A stretch of DNA of 64,000 nt from Tigriopus japonicus (lineage: Eukaryota; Arthropoda; Copepoda; Harpacticoida; Harpacticidae). The stretch covers positions 5,287,742 through 5,351,741 of the forward strand of contig CM021321.1 of NCBI GenBank assembly GCA_010645155.1. The letters are read 5' to 3'. Under the pieces are notes generated by a model. It saw nothing but the letters and a program-made list of their open reading frames with translations. It ran no database searches and had not been told where the DNA came from. How positions within the stretch are numbered: the first letter of the stretch is position 1; every line of letters begins with the position of its first letter. Position numbers and translations under genes: made by a program. Below, in pieces: positions 33,801 to 46,636 of this stretch.

Positions 33801-35521
33801 CTTTTTTCAAACAGAATTTGGGTTCAGATTATGGTCTATATTCGTTCTATTAGCTTTAGTTTGGGCTATCACTTCCGAAGGTTGTAGTATGTAACCGAGT
33901 CATCAGATTTCGTTTGATCGCTGGACAGTCATCTTGTAGAAAATACACCTTGTGGGTTCATTCAGACTTGATGTCATCCATCATTTATTCACTCACTCTT
34001 TCATTCACTTGTTCAGGGCTGAACTTGGATGTCTTTGAAACACCAACATTGGACTGATTTTTGGGGTGTGGCGTTGACCTTTGCCAAGGCTAGGACTACA
34101 TCATATATCATATTTATGTCATACTAACATCATTACTGATGGGACGAGCCGGGCTTTTAGAGGCTTGAAGCCGATAGATGCCAGGCTTGTTTCAAGCCTT
34201 CTGGAAGTCGGAATCAAGCCGGCATCAAGCATTTCATGTCGAAGAACAACTTCAAAAGAGCAGGAAAAGTGCCCAAAATGAGCTCTTCCATAATTTTCTA
34301 AACTAATGCATTCTATTATTTTCTTTTGATCTATTGCTATTTGAAATGCAATTTGGAATCCAAATCACTTCTGGTATGCAAAGTAATGCAAATGGCCCGT
34401 TTGAATTGATCCCCATCCAATTTTTGAAATTTTTCCAAAAGCCACACTTAAAAATGACATTTAGAAGGTTGCTAAAGAATATCTGGAGTGTAATGTGAAC
34501 GTTTCTTGTTATGCTACACATTTCATCAATTTCTGCATCAAATGAATTGTAACTTTCAATTTCCGGTCATTTTTGTAACAGCATATTTCACTTGAAATCG
34601 AAATCTGTTTCCATTTACAAATTAGTTAAAAAGGAAAATAAGCTTGAAGGATTCAAGAAAATATGATGCTTAGATAATAGAGAAAGCAACAAGAAGGTTT
34701 TGGATCGTCATAACTCTACCACCTTATTTAAATGAGGGTATATAAAAGAGTAAATTATTGTTCTGCAATTTTATTTCAGTTTATGTAAAATCTTGCATTC
34801 TACTTTTTTTCAACTGAACACACACACACATTGAAAGAGAGTTTTATCCTCTTTCATGTACAGCATTTGATAGAGTCAAAATAAATCGAGTTTTGTAATT
34901 GTTAAAAAAAAATTTGTAAAAACAAAATGTAAAAAAAGTGATAGTTTGTTTTCATTTTTAAAGTGACGGCAAAAAGGTTGAGTGTCAGTTTTGCTCCACG
35001 CACTTTGGTGGATTCCTGGAGATCATGACCATCTCTCATTTTATCATGGTCTACGACACTTAAGGCTTTATGCGACACTAAGAAGAAGCCAGAGTCTGTG
35101 GACAGCTTGAAGACGAAGCCTTGGAGTGGCAGCAGCAACAAGATTATCATGGGCAACCTTTTAACCAAAAGCAAGAGGATACTGCCATTCTAATTTGCTA
35201 ATCGCCTCACAGTAGGGTCATAAGAGTACTTAGAGGTCATGAAACAGGTAGCGAAGACTTGGTTGATGCCACATATCCAGATGACAACTATTGATGGCAA
35301 CAGACACGTGTGAAGGCGAGGCAAGGGCAATGATTTTTCGTTGTTTATTTTTGCTTCCACACACTGCATGCTGGAGAATTTCATCGTGACACTGATAACA
35401 AAATTGAATTTTTATTGAAACCCTTGGTTATGTCATGGTCTATAAAATAAATCAAAGGAAATATGATTGTATGTTCATCTGTATGGAAAAAGTGACAAGT
35501 CAAATGGTAAATATGTATATA

Positions 35522-36809
35522 CAGGCTGCGCCACTCCAATCGATACACTCTCTAAATACTACTCCTGTGACTTTATTTATGTCTCAAATTTGCTATAAGT
35601 CGGTAGGTTTCGTGATTAGACCTTGAACTTCAAATGACAACAAAAAAAAACACAAAGTTCTAAAAAATGGCTTCGGAAGAAGAGCAAAGGAAGACCATTT
35701 CCCTCCTGCTTTCGCGCGGACAAACGCCCACAGAGATCTCAACCACTTTGGGGTGTAGCAGGTCCACTGTCTACCGGGTCAAACAACGTGGAGCCTTCAA
35801 GAAGGATGCTGGGGATAGGCCAAGGCCTCAGAGACGTCCAGAAGTGGTTCTTGCTGTGCAGGAGGAGATCGGGATTGCCAGAGGTGGCATCACGATGAGA
35901 GGCTTGGCCAAGGAGTTCAATCTGGCAGAAACCACCATGAGGAGACTGGTGAAGGAGGATCTGGGCCTCCAGTGCTTCAAGAGAAGACCGAGGATGGCAC
36001 TCAGTGAGGCTGACAAGAAAAAAAGAGTGGAGAGAGCCACAATTTTGCTGAATGAAATGAAGCACAAGCCCAATGACGTTGTCATCCTCTTCTCCGACGA
36101 GACGCCCTTCTCCCTCAATGAAATTGTGGCCTCAAACAACAGCACCTAGCTTGCAGAGGCTGCAGGGGCTGCTGACGACGACATCAAGTTCATCCCCAAG
36201 GCCAGGTCCTATGCGTACGTGCAGTGCATTGCTGTGGTGGCCTCCAATGGCCAGAAGATGGACTTGGTGTTCTTGGATGATGAGGAGAGGTTGTGCACAG
36301 AGACCTACAAGGCCTACCTTGACACGTATGTGTTCCCATGGGCCAGGGAGAACTTTGGGGAGAGGTGGTGGTGGCAACAAGATGGAGCCAGCTGCCACAC
36401 TTCTAATGAAACTCAGAGATGGCTCAAGGAGCAGACTCCACACTTCTGGCCCAAGCACTTCTGGCCTCCCCACAGCCCAGACCTCTCACCCTTGGACTAT
36501 GGGATCTTCGGGCAGTTGAAGAGCAAGTTGGCTGGCATCAAGTCATAGTCCAAGGATGAGCTCAAAGCCAATGTCCTTGTGGCCTAGGACTCCTTAGACG
36601 AGGAGGTGATCAAGAAGACTTGCAGGAGGTTCAGGGGTAGGCTGGAGAAGGTCATGGAGGCCAATGGTGGCCATATTGAGTGAGAAGATACAAAAATATG
36701 TACTTTGTAATTGTTAATAAAGTAAATTTTCCGTAAAATGCTTGTGAGTTGAGTTATTCACCATTATTCCCCTAATTTGCAGGTGTATTGATTGGAGCGG
36801 CGCAGCCTG
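35522..36809 (+). mobile_element. 1288-bp Tc1/mariner-superfamily element
   Basis: Inverted ends CAGGCTGCGCCACTCCAATC (left) and the complement of CAGGCTGCGCCGCTCCAATC (right), about 29 bp with 3 differences, flanked by TA on each side. The empty site in copy A' (about 40284) has no insertion. It encodes a disrupted transposase. Confidence 0.93.
35667..36683 (+). pseudogene. DD37D mariner-type transposase interrupted by three TAG codons
   Basis: One frame of 339 codons from ATG 35667 to TGA 36681-36683. An N-terminal helix-turn-helix (TEISTTLGCSRSTVYRVKQ) and a second HTH (TMRGLAKEFNLAETTMRRLV) bind DNA. Catalytic residues: Asp in FSDETPF, Asp in WWQQDGASCH, and Asp in SPLDYGIFG. There are 37 residues between the last two, hence DD37D. 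TAG codons stand at 36147, 36546 and 36585, and no other stop type occurs. At 36585 relatives usually have Trp (A-W-DSL), consistent with TGG to TAG. Probably inactive. Confidence 0.85.
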
Positions 36810-37663
36810 TATGATGGACCAAAAGGGCTTTCAGCCGAAATTTTGGTCTTGGTTTCTTGGACAATTGTGGAGAGGATAGATGGCACATTGCAAATTTTCC
36901 GCAAAATGAGCCCAGACAATCAGGCCATTTGCATACTGTAGACATTGTATTTAATTGTGGGTTTTCTTGGGGAGGAGACATCTGCGAGGGGCCGCAAAAA
37001 AGAAGGGAGCCATGGCAGCCCATATCAAATAATTGTGCGCTCTGGAGCAGAGGGTCCAAAAGAAAATGTTGCATGACATGCGATGTCGTAAACTAGAAAA
37101 TTTGAAAACAATGTTGTTGTGATCAACAATAACAAAGAAAATTCAGGGTGATGCAAGTATCCCTGCCATTCACCTTTTTAGCATCCGTAGAGCAAATAAT
37201 TCCTTTCAACACACACACATTTCTTCTGATGATGGTTTTATTACAGTTTAGAAAAAGCATCAAATAAGGTATTCACTTCAATTGTCCGCCAAAGCTTGGA
37301 TAACATAAGGTACACACTTTGGGATTTCGTCCCCTTGAGTAATCTCCTAAAAAGGCCACCCGATTTTGAAAGTTGGAAGCCAAAGTTTTACGCCAGCATT
37401 CAATTTTAGGAGTCAAATTAGCCTATCTTACAAGTTTGAGTTGCTGGCTAAAAGAGGTAATTTGCATTAAGCCTATAACGTTATGCAATTGGTCAGAAAA
37501 ATGTTTAATATTGTAGAAAAAGACGGAGTACAAGCTGAGGTAAATATGGCAGCACTAGAGCTTTTCACCTTGGCATCAAGCCAGCATCAAGCCTCTAAGA
37601 CCTGATTTTTTTCGGTACCGTCTCAAGCTACTTGATTCCAGGGTGGCTAAAGTCCCAACACTA

Positions 37664-37792
37664 AACATCATGCTGTAAATTTTGATGATTATTTTAGGCA
37701 ATGAAACGACTTTTTTTAGCAAACTATTCATGAAGCCTTGGCTGAACAATCTTTTTTTCTTTTTCCAGATATTCATGTTTTGTTAGACATGT
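37664..37792 (+). repeat. Copy of the 5' flank of the 49.8-kb gene
   Basis: Nearly identical to 49699-49818 (shared words GATTATTTTAGGCAATGAAA and CCAGATATTCATGTTTTGTT). Homology stops just before the start codon used at 49821. Confidence 0.8.
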
Positions 37793-37962
37793 ATTGCTGT
37801 CCCTGCAGAGTTGTCAACCATACCTCTAGACAAGGATTTCTTAATTTAAAGGATTTGAAACCACATCAGAAAAAGTGCCTGTTTCAAATTGTGTCATTCA
37901 GGCAACCCAAGCTAATTCTCATTGGCAGGGTTGCCAGGTCTTCGACGGCTCTTATCGCCAGA

Positions 37963-38640
37963 TTTGCCACCGAAATTCGCCAGAATTTGCCACCTCATTT
38001 GAAAAATCGCCAGATTTTCGCCAAATTTCTTTTTACTAACAAGCTTATGTACATAAATAGTCAATCATGCTGAAGTAATCATCAAGGAATACCTCAAATG
38101 GTCAATTCTTCAATTTTGTTTTTCAACTTTTATTTCAACTTTTATCTTTTGATACACATTTCATGACAAAAGTTCTCGAAGAAAAACAGAATGCCGCCAT
38201 ATTGACTTTCCTTCATAAAATTTCATATGTAGCACATAGAACGCGTTTTGGTTTGTAATTTGTGAACAAAATTGAAATTTTAGTGATGCCAAGTAACAAA
38301 ATCTTTCGGACTCTTTTCTGAAATGCTATGAAATTTATAACTCTTTAAAAGCAATGTTAATGGTATTATTATTACGTTAACAAAATCTAACCAATTGCCA
38401 TTAAAAATCCCAAAATGTGACGTGATCACTCAAAAAGCAAAAAAACACATTTTTATATCAACGACATTGTTCCTGCCCTGTAATTTGACCATGTGATAAA
38501 AGATTGAGTAGTAGACCATAAAGAGGGCGTAACCAAAACCAAACGGGCATAATCGCAAAATAATAGGATGAACAATTTATTTAGGATTGCAATTGGCCTT
38601 ACCATTAGAAAAATCAAATTGGGATTTTTTCAAAATCAGT
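37963..38640. repeat. Dispersed repeat, direct copy of 43977-44640
   Basis: About 670 bp, nearly identical to the left arm and spacer of the 43.4-45.9 kb palindrome. It begins with CGCCAGATTTGCCAC-type repeats. No coding potential. Confidence 0.8.
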
Positions 38641-39182
38641 TACATTTGCATTTGCCAAAGCTTTTGACGTCATTAAGTCTCTTTTCCCCAAACTTGCTTG
38701 TTGAAAATTCTTGAATGCATTTTTACCGATTTTAACTGGTACACAGAATGTCATTCCATGTAAAATTCAAAAAAAAAAAAAAAAGAGAAAACCTGTGTGG
38801 GGAAAAGTCATGTCTGATAACAGCATCGGTCTGTAAGGGAGTTGGAATTAGCTGCCCCATAAAGGGCATGCCCCATGCCCTGCCCATAGGACGGGTCACA
38901 GATAGTGGATAACAAGTCGTCTAGATGAGACTTAAAAACTTACGATGGGTCGTCTAATGGATAGATTCGTCGTAAAGAGGGAGGAAGTAAGTTCCACATC
39001 CGAAGAGTTAAACAAAATTTTCATGTTCTTGGTAAAAGCACAATACTTTGGTCAAACTGATTTCATCTGAAATATTTAATCCTTGGTTTTCAGTCAATAA
39101 AAGTCAAAATAATCATCATCATCATCATCAAATTTGCCTCAGTTATTGCCAACAAAGGGCGATTTTGCCAATTTTTTTCGCC
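38641..39182. other. Unassigned AT-rich spacer
   Basis: Contains an A15-17 tract (38769) and an (ATC)n run at 39112-39129. No gene seen. Confidence 0.5.
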
Positions 39183-42100
39183 ATCAAATGAAATACAACT
39201 TTCAATTTCAGGTCCTTTTTGTAACAGCATATTTTACTTGTAATCGAAATCTGCTTGCATTTGCAAATTAGTTAAATAGGAAAATAAGGATTCAAGAAAA
39301 AATGATGCTAAGATACTAGAGAAAGTAACAAGCAGGTTTTGGATTGTCATAACTCTACCATCTTATTTAAATGAGGGTATATAAAGGAGTAAACTACTGT
39401 TCTGCAATTTTGTTTCAGATTATATAAAACTTGCATTCTACTATTCTTAACTGAGCACACACATTGAAAGAGAGTTTTATCCTCTTTTATGTACAGCATT
39501 TGATAGAGTCAAAATAAATCTAGTTTTGTAATTGTTTATTTCAATTTTCGTGTAAAACATCAAATAATAATGAACAATTTTAAATAATAATAAAATAATT
39601 GGCCAACAATTTTCTGATCGTTTCTACAGTGTTTCAAAGCAAAAAACGGTATTATTCAAGACATCAAGGTTTTTTCCTTGTACCTGAACGAGTCAAGGTT
39701 CAGCTTTAAAAAAAACTACAACTAAAGCTTTCTTTTGTCTTTAAAATGACGGCAAAAAGGTCAAATATCAGTTTTGCTCCACGCACTTTGGTAGATGCCT
39801 GGAGATCATGACCATCTCTCATATTACCATGGTCTATGACACCAAGAAGAAGCCAGAGTCTGTGGACAGCTTGAAGACGAAGCCTTGGAGTGGCAGCAGC
39901 AACAAGATTATCATGGGCAACCTTTTAACCAAAAGCAAGAGGATACTGCCTTTCTAACTTGGTAATCGCCTCACAGTGGGGGCAAAAGAGTACTTAGAGG
40001 TCATAAAACAGATAGCAGCAAAGCCTTGGTTGATGCTAAATATCCAGATGGCAACTATTGATGGCAACAGACACGTGTGAAGGCGAGGCAAGGGCAAAGA
40101 TTTTTCGGTTTTTTGCTTCCCCACATTGTATGTTGGAGAATTTCATTGTGACACTGATAATTAAATTGAATCTTTATTGAAACCCTTGGTCATGTCATGG
40201 TCTATAAAATGAATTAAAGGAAATACAATTGTACGTTCATCTGTACGGAAAGAGTGACAAGTCAAATGGTAAATATGAGTGATGGACCAAAAGGGCTTTC
40301 CGCCGAAATTTCGGTCTTGTTTTCATAAACAATTGTGGAGAGGATAGAAGGCACATTGCAAATTTTCCGCAAAATGAGCCCAGACAATCAGGTCATTTGC
40401 ATACTGTAGACATTGTTTTTAATTGTGGGTTTTCTTGGGGAGGAGACATCTGCAAGGGGCCGCGAAAAAGGAAGGAGCCATGTATGAACGTTCCTTAGCA
40501 CCTTTTTGTCTGCAGCAGCAGTTTCGAAGACGGTGTTACTATCCTGGCTGGGGCAACTGCCTGCACAAATAGCAAGAGCAAGAGAAGGTAGGCTGGAGAA
40601 CAAGAGTGAGGGAAGAGCCTGTGCATTGGATAAGAAAGCTGTTTTAAGAGAACATTATAACTTAAAAGAACATCATTCATAACTAAAGAAAACATAACTA
40701 ATGGGAAAATATCAAGCTCATTGCTTAGCTTAGGTTATTTCACTGGGTTCTCTTCAGTTATCATGTTCTCTTGAAACAGCTTTCTAATCCAATGCACAGG
40801 CTCTTCCCCCCCTCTTGTTCTCCTGCCTACCTTCTCTTCCAATACACAGGATCTGGATCTTCCCTCGCTCTTGCTCTCCTGCCTACCTTATTGGCACGTT
40901 GAAGTAGCCCTAGCTGATTTCGGGCCAGCGCGAGAGCGCTTGAAAATTCAAAACAAGGCTTCGAGCGAATACTGTTCATTCACTCGTTGCTTAAGTGTGC
41001 GTTGGTGAAAAGTTTGGTCAAATTTTGACAAATTTCATTAAAATGGCTTGATTAAGGCTTTCAAATGGGTACGAGGACATAGAGACTTTCTGTTATGTGT
41101 TACATAAAATTGATAGAGAAACAAATGTTGAAATAAACATATCACTAAACAATCTGATGAAGGCTTTCAAGAGATTAAACCAAGCAACACGTAATGAAAG
41201 CAGAAGATAGCAAATGAAGCCAACGAAGCAAAATGAAAGCAAAGCTAGATCTTTTTTGTTTTGGAAATGATTTTTTACCAAATTTGATACTTAAGATTTG
41301 CAATACTCAATTATATACAAATATTACCTGTGACTGAGTACGATAATGATGCGATACATTATCAGGAACATGATCTGGTAAAGGAACAAAAGCAAAAAGA
41401 AGAAAGAAAGAAGTCTGAACAAATGCAAAGAACTTTTTGGTGAAAGAACTTACTTTTTACAAAGTTGAAATGGACTAGGAACTAGACAATTGATAAAGAT
41501 AGAATAACAAATTACTTGCACTTCAATGTCTCATTCCTGTCTCGTCGGTTCAGAAACATTTTTGTTGACTTCAATTAATTTTTTTCTCCTCAAGTTGCCA
41601 CACCCATCTTGAGACTTGATATTATTTTCTAAATAATTCAGTTAGCTTTGTTCTTCATGAAAATTAATCTAAACATGTCCTTTGTGGCCATAACCGCAAT
41701 TTTATCCTGGTGTGCGATGCCATAAGATATGGTTCGATAACAATTGAGTAGGAACAAACAACATTTGACAATGAATACGAACTTCATTTAAAATAAGTAG
41801 CACTTATTTTCATATATCTTTATGCAGCATTAAAATAAGTAGCACATTTGTTATATTGACCCTCAATGGAGACCAATTGTAAATTCATTAGAACATGAAA
41901 ACAACGTTTAAGTTGACAGGTAAAATGCGTGGTTGAAATTATTTTGCTATAAAGAACGTGAACTAATATACAATGTATATAAAGCAATATAGTTATACAG
42001 TTATAGATAAACATACAAAACAATATAGATAGAGAAATATAAAAAATTAGATTGGAATGGTGAAAATTAAACTAAAAGTGCAATACTGGTATAGTAAATA

Positions 42101-43257
42101 GGTAGTCTCCAACATAAGCATTCAGTTTATGTTTCAAGTAATATCAGCACCATGAAGGAGGTAAATTAACTTTAAATCGCCAAAGAACATCTCCCTCCTC
42201 AGCATATTTAAACATTACACACGTACATGCTTTTGTATCTTGATCTGGAAGTTACTTAGATAGTTTTTAGGAACCGCATCCTTTAAATAATCTGGTACCT
42301 GTTTATCATTACTATTTCTCTAACATTAAATTTCGAAGATCGGTAATCTGTCATCAACATTTGTTACTTGTTTTGATCAATACAAGCAGTTTTAATACGA
42401 AGCGACAACACTCGCATACAAGAAGGAACAGCATTTCAGATTTGTTGACAAGCCTCGAAAGAGGGCAACTGACAAGCGGATTTTTGTAAACATGTCTCGT
42501 GCGCTTGCCAATATTGCAATGCACAGGCTCTTCCCCCGCACTTGTTCTCCAGCCTACCTTCTCTTGCTCTTGCTATTTGTCCAGGCACTTGCCCCAGCCA
42601 GGATAGTAACAAAGTCATTAAAACTGCTGCTGCAGACAAAAAGGTGCTAAGGAACGTTCATAGGAGCCATGGCAGCCCATATCAAATAATTATGCACTCT
42701 AGAGCAGAGGGTCCAAAAGGAAACGTTGCATGACATGCGATGTCGAAAATTAGAAAATTTGTAAACAATGTTGTTGTGATCAACAATAACAAAGAAAATT
42801 CAGGGTGATGAAAGTATCCCTGCCGTTCACCTTTTTAGCATCAGTAGACCGAATAATTCCTTTAAACACACACACACATTTGGTCTGATGATGGTTTGAT
42901 TAAAGTTTAGAAAATGCATCAAATAAGGTATTCACTTCTATTGTCCGCCAAAGCTTGGATTATATAAGGCACACACTTTGGGATTTCGTCCCCCTGAGTA
43001 ATCTCCTATAAAGGCCACCCGATTTTGAAAGTTGGAAGCCAAAATTTTAAGTCAGCATTCAATTTTAAGAGTCAAATTAGCCTATCTTATAAGTTTGAGT
43101 CGCTGGTTGAAAAAAATAGTTTGCATTAAGCCTATAACTTTATGCAATAGGTTGGAAAAATGTTTAATAATGTAGAAAAAGACGTGATATAAACTTGGGT
43201 AAAAATGGCAGACCTAGAGATTTTCACCTTGGCATCAAGCCGGCATCAAACCTCTGA
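39183..43257 (+). repeat. Large duplicated segment, copy A' (holds the long-TIR element)
   Basis: Collinear with copy A. TATA-like TATATAAAGG at 39378-39387 and AATAAA at 39513. It has one open frame of 49 codons (39808-39957, MTISHITMVYDTKKKP), broken in copy A by a 19-bp difference. Interrupted by the element at 40483-42662. Confidence 0.78.
40483..42662. mobile_element. 2180-bp long-TIR DNA transposon, MULE-like, non-autonomous
   Basis: Inverted terminal repeats of about 145 bp begin TATGAACGTTCCTTAGCACC on both sides, and a perfect 9-bp duplication GGAGCCATG flanks it (40474-40482, 42663-42671). Long TIRs with a 9-bp duplication point to Mutator-like transposases. Inside the left end the TIR sequence is partly repeated again in inverted form (about 40765-40885). 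The rest is AT-rich with no transposase ORF. Confidence 0.85.
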
Positions 43258-43415
43258 GTAGTGATGGGTAGTGATGTGACTTGGGCAAGTAATGAGTCAT
43301 CACAGACACCCAAGAACAAGTTGTTGACAAGCATTGCTTGGGCAATACACCCAATACACTTGGCAAGCGCAAGGAACATTGGAAGATGCAGTTGCCGGCA
43401 GTTGCTCTGAGCAGA

Positions 43416-45908
43416 GTTAAAATACTTGCAGTGTGACTTGGAAGAAAAAATGTCGTTGTTGCATTTTCGATGATCTCTTGCCCTTAATAATTTAGCAATA
43501 AATAGTGTAAGTGATACAAAAAATATTTCAATTTGGATAGCATTTGCAAAACCATGGGTTTTTTTTTGTTTCGGTTCTAGGCCACACATGAATGCACTTT
43601 TGAGGCTAATCAAGACCGAGATTTAGAAGTCACACTTCCAGAACAATCTCGTTTACTCAGATTTGCCGGCATGAAAAAGTAAAATGCCAAATCTTTTTTA
43701 GTATTCTCAAAATCATTTGCATCTTCCCTTGTAAGAGAAAGGAAGTGTGTAATTTTCTTAAAAATACATCCTTTCAAAGGTATGGGCCCTATTCAGCTGA
43801 ATCAGCCTGGTTAGTGAAATTTGGATGCCAAGTTTATTTTTCGTTCATAGCGAATTTGGCAAACCTGTATGGTGGAAAAAGTACTTGTACAGACACCCAA
43901 GCTATGCCAAGCTTCGGCAAGCCCAAGCACTGTGCCAGTACAGCTTGCCCAATCTCTTGTTTGCCCCCCATCACTATCTTATCGCCAGATTTGCCACCAA
44001 AATTCGTCAGAATTTGCCACCTCATTTGAAAAATCGCCAGATTTTCGCCAAATTTCTTTTTACTAACAAGCTTATGTACATAAATTACATAAATAGTCAA
44101 TCATGCTGAAGTAATCATCAAGGAATACCTCAAATGGTCAATTCTTCAATTTTGTTTTTCAACTTTTATTTCAACTTTTATCTTTTGATACACATTTCAT
44201 GACAAAAGTTCTCAAAGAAAAACAGAATGCCGCCATATTGACTTTCCTTCATAAATTTTCATATGTAGCACTTAGAACGCGTTTTGGTTTGTAATTTGTG
44301 AACAAAATTGAAATTTTAGTGATGCCAAGTAACAAAATCTTTCGGACTCTTTTCTGAAATGCTATGAAATTTATAACTCTTTAAAAGCAATGTTAATGGT
44401 ATTATTATTACGTTAACAAAATCTGACCAATTGCCATTAAAAATCCCAAAATGTGACGTGATCACTCAAAAAGCAAAAAACACATTTTTATATCAACGAC
44501 ATTGTTCCTGCCCTGTAATTTGACCATATGATAAAAGATTGAGTAGTAGACCATAAAGAGGGCGTAACCAAAACCAAAAGGGCACAATCGCAAAATAATA
44601 GGATGAACAATTTATTTAGGATTTCAATTGGCCTTACCATATGTTTTTCTTCGAGAACTTTTGTCATGAAATGTGTATCAAAAGATAAAAGTTGAAATAA
44701 AAGTTGAAAAACAAAATTGAAGAATTGACCATTTGAGGTATTCCTTGATGATTACTTCAGCATGATTGACTATTTATGTACATAAGCTTGTTAGTAAAAA
44801 GAAATTTGGCGAAAATCTGGCGATTTTTCAAATGAGGTGGCAAATTCTGGCGAATTTTGGTGGCAAATCTGGCGATAAGATAGTGATGGGGGGCAAACAA
44901 TACTGATGGGATTTCCCAAGCTATCAAGCACTTCAATTTTTCAAGCTGGGCTTGTTTCCATTTCAGCTGCCTCAAGCTAAACCAAGCATTCAAGCCAAGG
45001 GGCTCAGAGGACCTAAAGTGAATAGCAGGGTTGCCAAGCTATTTGTTGTCCTTTTTGCCTATCTAAAAATAGAAGCAGAAACTCCTATGCTGTTGCAGAA
45101 TTTGCCATTTTTTGCATAGATTTTTCAAGATATTTGCCTTCTTAGGGGCTATATGAAGCATGCTTTGTTAAACTCGAGTGCAAACTATTTTACTCCATTT
45201 CCGTTGGCCAACAAATTGAATTTTAACTGTCAAGCCTGACATCGGGTGAAGGTGCTTGAAACTGCTTGCAAGCTTTCAAGCACAGCTGAAAACTGTTGCT
45301 TGGTCCAAACTCCTCTTCAAGTTGCAGCTTGTAACCCATCAGTAGCAAACAAGAGATTGGGCAAGCTGTACCGGCACAGTGCTTGGGTTTGCCAAAGCTT
45401 GGCATAGCTTGGGTGTCTGTACAAGTATTTTTCCACTTAACAGGTTTGCCAAATTCGTTATGAATGAAAAATAAACTTGGCATTCAAATTTCACTAACCA
45501 GGCTGATTCAGCTAAATAGGGCCCATACCTTTGAAAGGATGTATTTTAAAGAAAATTACACACTTCCATTCTCTTACAAGCGAAGATGCAAAAGATTTTG
45601 AGAATACTAAAAAAGATTTGGCATTTTACTTTTTCATGCCGGCAAATCTGAGTAAACGAGATTGTTCTGGAAGTGTGACTTCTAAATCTCGGTCTTGATT
45701 AGCCTCAAAAGTGCATTCATGTGTGGCCTAGAACCGAAACAAAAAAACCATGGTTTTGCAAATGCTATCCTGATATACAAATGCTATGCAAATTGAAATA
45801 TTTTTTGTATCACTTACACTGTTTATCGCTAAATTATTAAGGTCAATAGATCATCGAAAATGCAACAACGACATTTTTTCTTCCAAGTCACACTGCAAGT
45901 ATCTTAAC
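43416..45908. repeat. 2.5-kb palindrome with 0.8-kb arms and 0.4-kb spacer
   Basis: Left arm 43416-44224 is the reverse complement of the right arm 44642-45908 once the 444-bp MITE and its 8-bp duplication are removed from the right arm (809 versus 815 bp, nearly identical by eye). Spacer 44225-44641. The spacer and inner part of the left arm occur again at 37963-38640. Confidence 0.88.
44901..45344. mobile_element. 444-bp hAT-type MITE, copy 3
   Basis: Inserted in the right arm of the palindrome with a perfect 8-bp duplication GCAAACAA (44893-44900, 45345-45352). The left arm gives the empty site, with one GCAAACAA-equivalent (complement TTGTTTGC at 43958-43965). Confidence 0.94.
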
Positions 45909-46636
45909 ATAGAGGTCTATAGAGAGGCCTTTGTCGTCATTTTGCCTGCCTTCGTTACTGCTGAAACTGGCCAGAAGTTGCGTGAAAAGGCAAATATTTC
46001 CGAAGAATATCATGAAATACTTGCCCAAATAAGTGAAAGATCATAGTACAAACAAAAGTGCGTGAGACATATTTTCAATGTCAAAGCCAATAACTGGGCA
46101 AATGAATGCCTGTAAGTTGAATTCTCATCTACATTGAGTATCTTGTTATCATATGGTAGAATCAAAGCGTACACTGGAGGCCACAGGCCCAAAAATATAA
46201 GTGTTTCAAAATTTTATTGACCGCCTTCTCTCATATTCTCATATAATGGATTTTTGTTGGAGGGGCACTTGACACCAAATGGATTTAACAATAGAATTTT
46301 CAATTTTCCCCTATAGATATTGCATTTTTTATGAATAAGATGGTAGTTTTGGTTGCAAATGTTTGATTTTAGTATAAATGCTGTTTGCAGACATTTTGAA
46401 ATCTTCGATACATTTTGGATTAACCCTATTGTGATTAACAAACCCATTCATTTTGCTTAATTTTTTTGGCCAAAATGATATTGAAATATTTAGGTTTTCC
46501 TCGAAACAACTTAAATATTAGAAAAACGAGTAAAATTGGAGGAATAGTATGAAAAGAATATAATTCCAGACTCTAGTAGTAAGTAATTCCAACCAGGAAA
46601 GCTATCAGATTCTTACTTTTCATTTGGGGTTCAAAG
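45909..46636. other. Unassigned stretch
   Basis: A 44-codon open tail (45913-46046, reading YREAFVVILPAFVTAETGQ) has protein-like composition but no recognised family and no clear splice context; it may be an exon relic. The remainder is AT-rich. Confidence 0.35.

Larger units (their letters stand above)
34543..37600 (+). repeat. Large duplicated segment, copy A (holds the mariner)
   Basis: Collinear with copy A' at 39183-43257, in direct orientation with many small differences. It includes a TATA-type box TATATAAAAG (34739-34748), AATAAA at 34880, and a region with clear homology from 34960 to 35510. Copy A is interrupted by a mariner (35522-36809) that A' lacks, and it lacks the long-TIR element found in A'. 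Its end (CATCAAGCCAGCATCAAGCC) is shared with A'. Confidence 0.8.

Noticed and set aside
34739..39518. Reading the TATA/AATAAA repeats at 34.7 and 39.4 kb as the two LTRs of a 4.6-kb retroelement
   Set aside because: Homology between the copies extends for kilobases beyond any LTR, no TG/CA ends or pol gene are found between them, and the duplication explains the data better.
43259..43976. Intact hAT element with ends TAGTGATGGG and CCCATCACTA
   Set aside because: Flanks CCTCTGAG and TCTTATCG do not form a target duplication, and the boundaries conflict with the palindrome arms; may be a relic but not provable here.
45786..46046. 86-codon frame beside the palindrome as a gene
   Set aside because: The first half lies in the palindrome arm and is repeat sequence; only the last 44 codons look protein-like, and no family or splice support was found.
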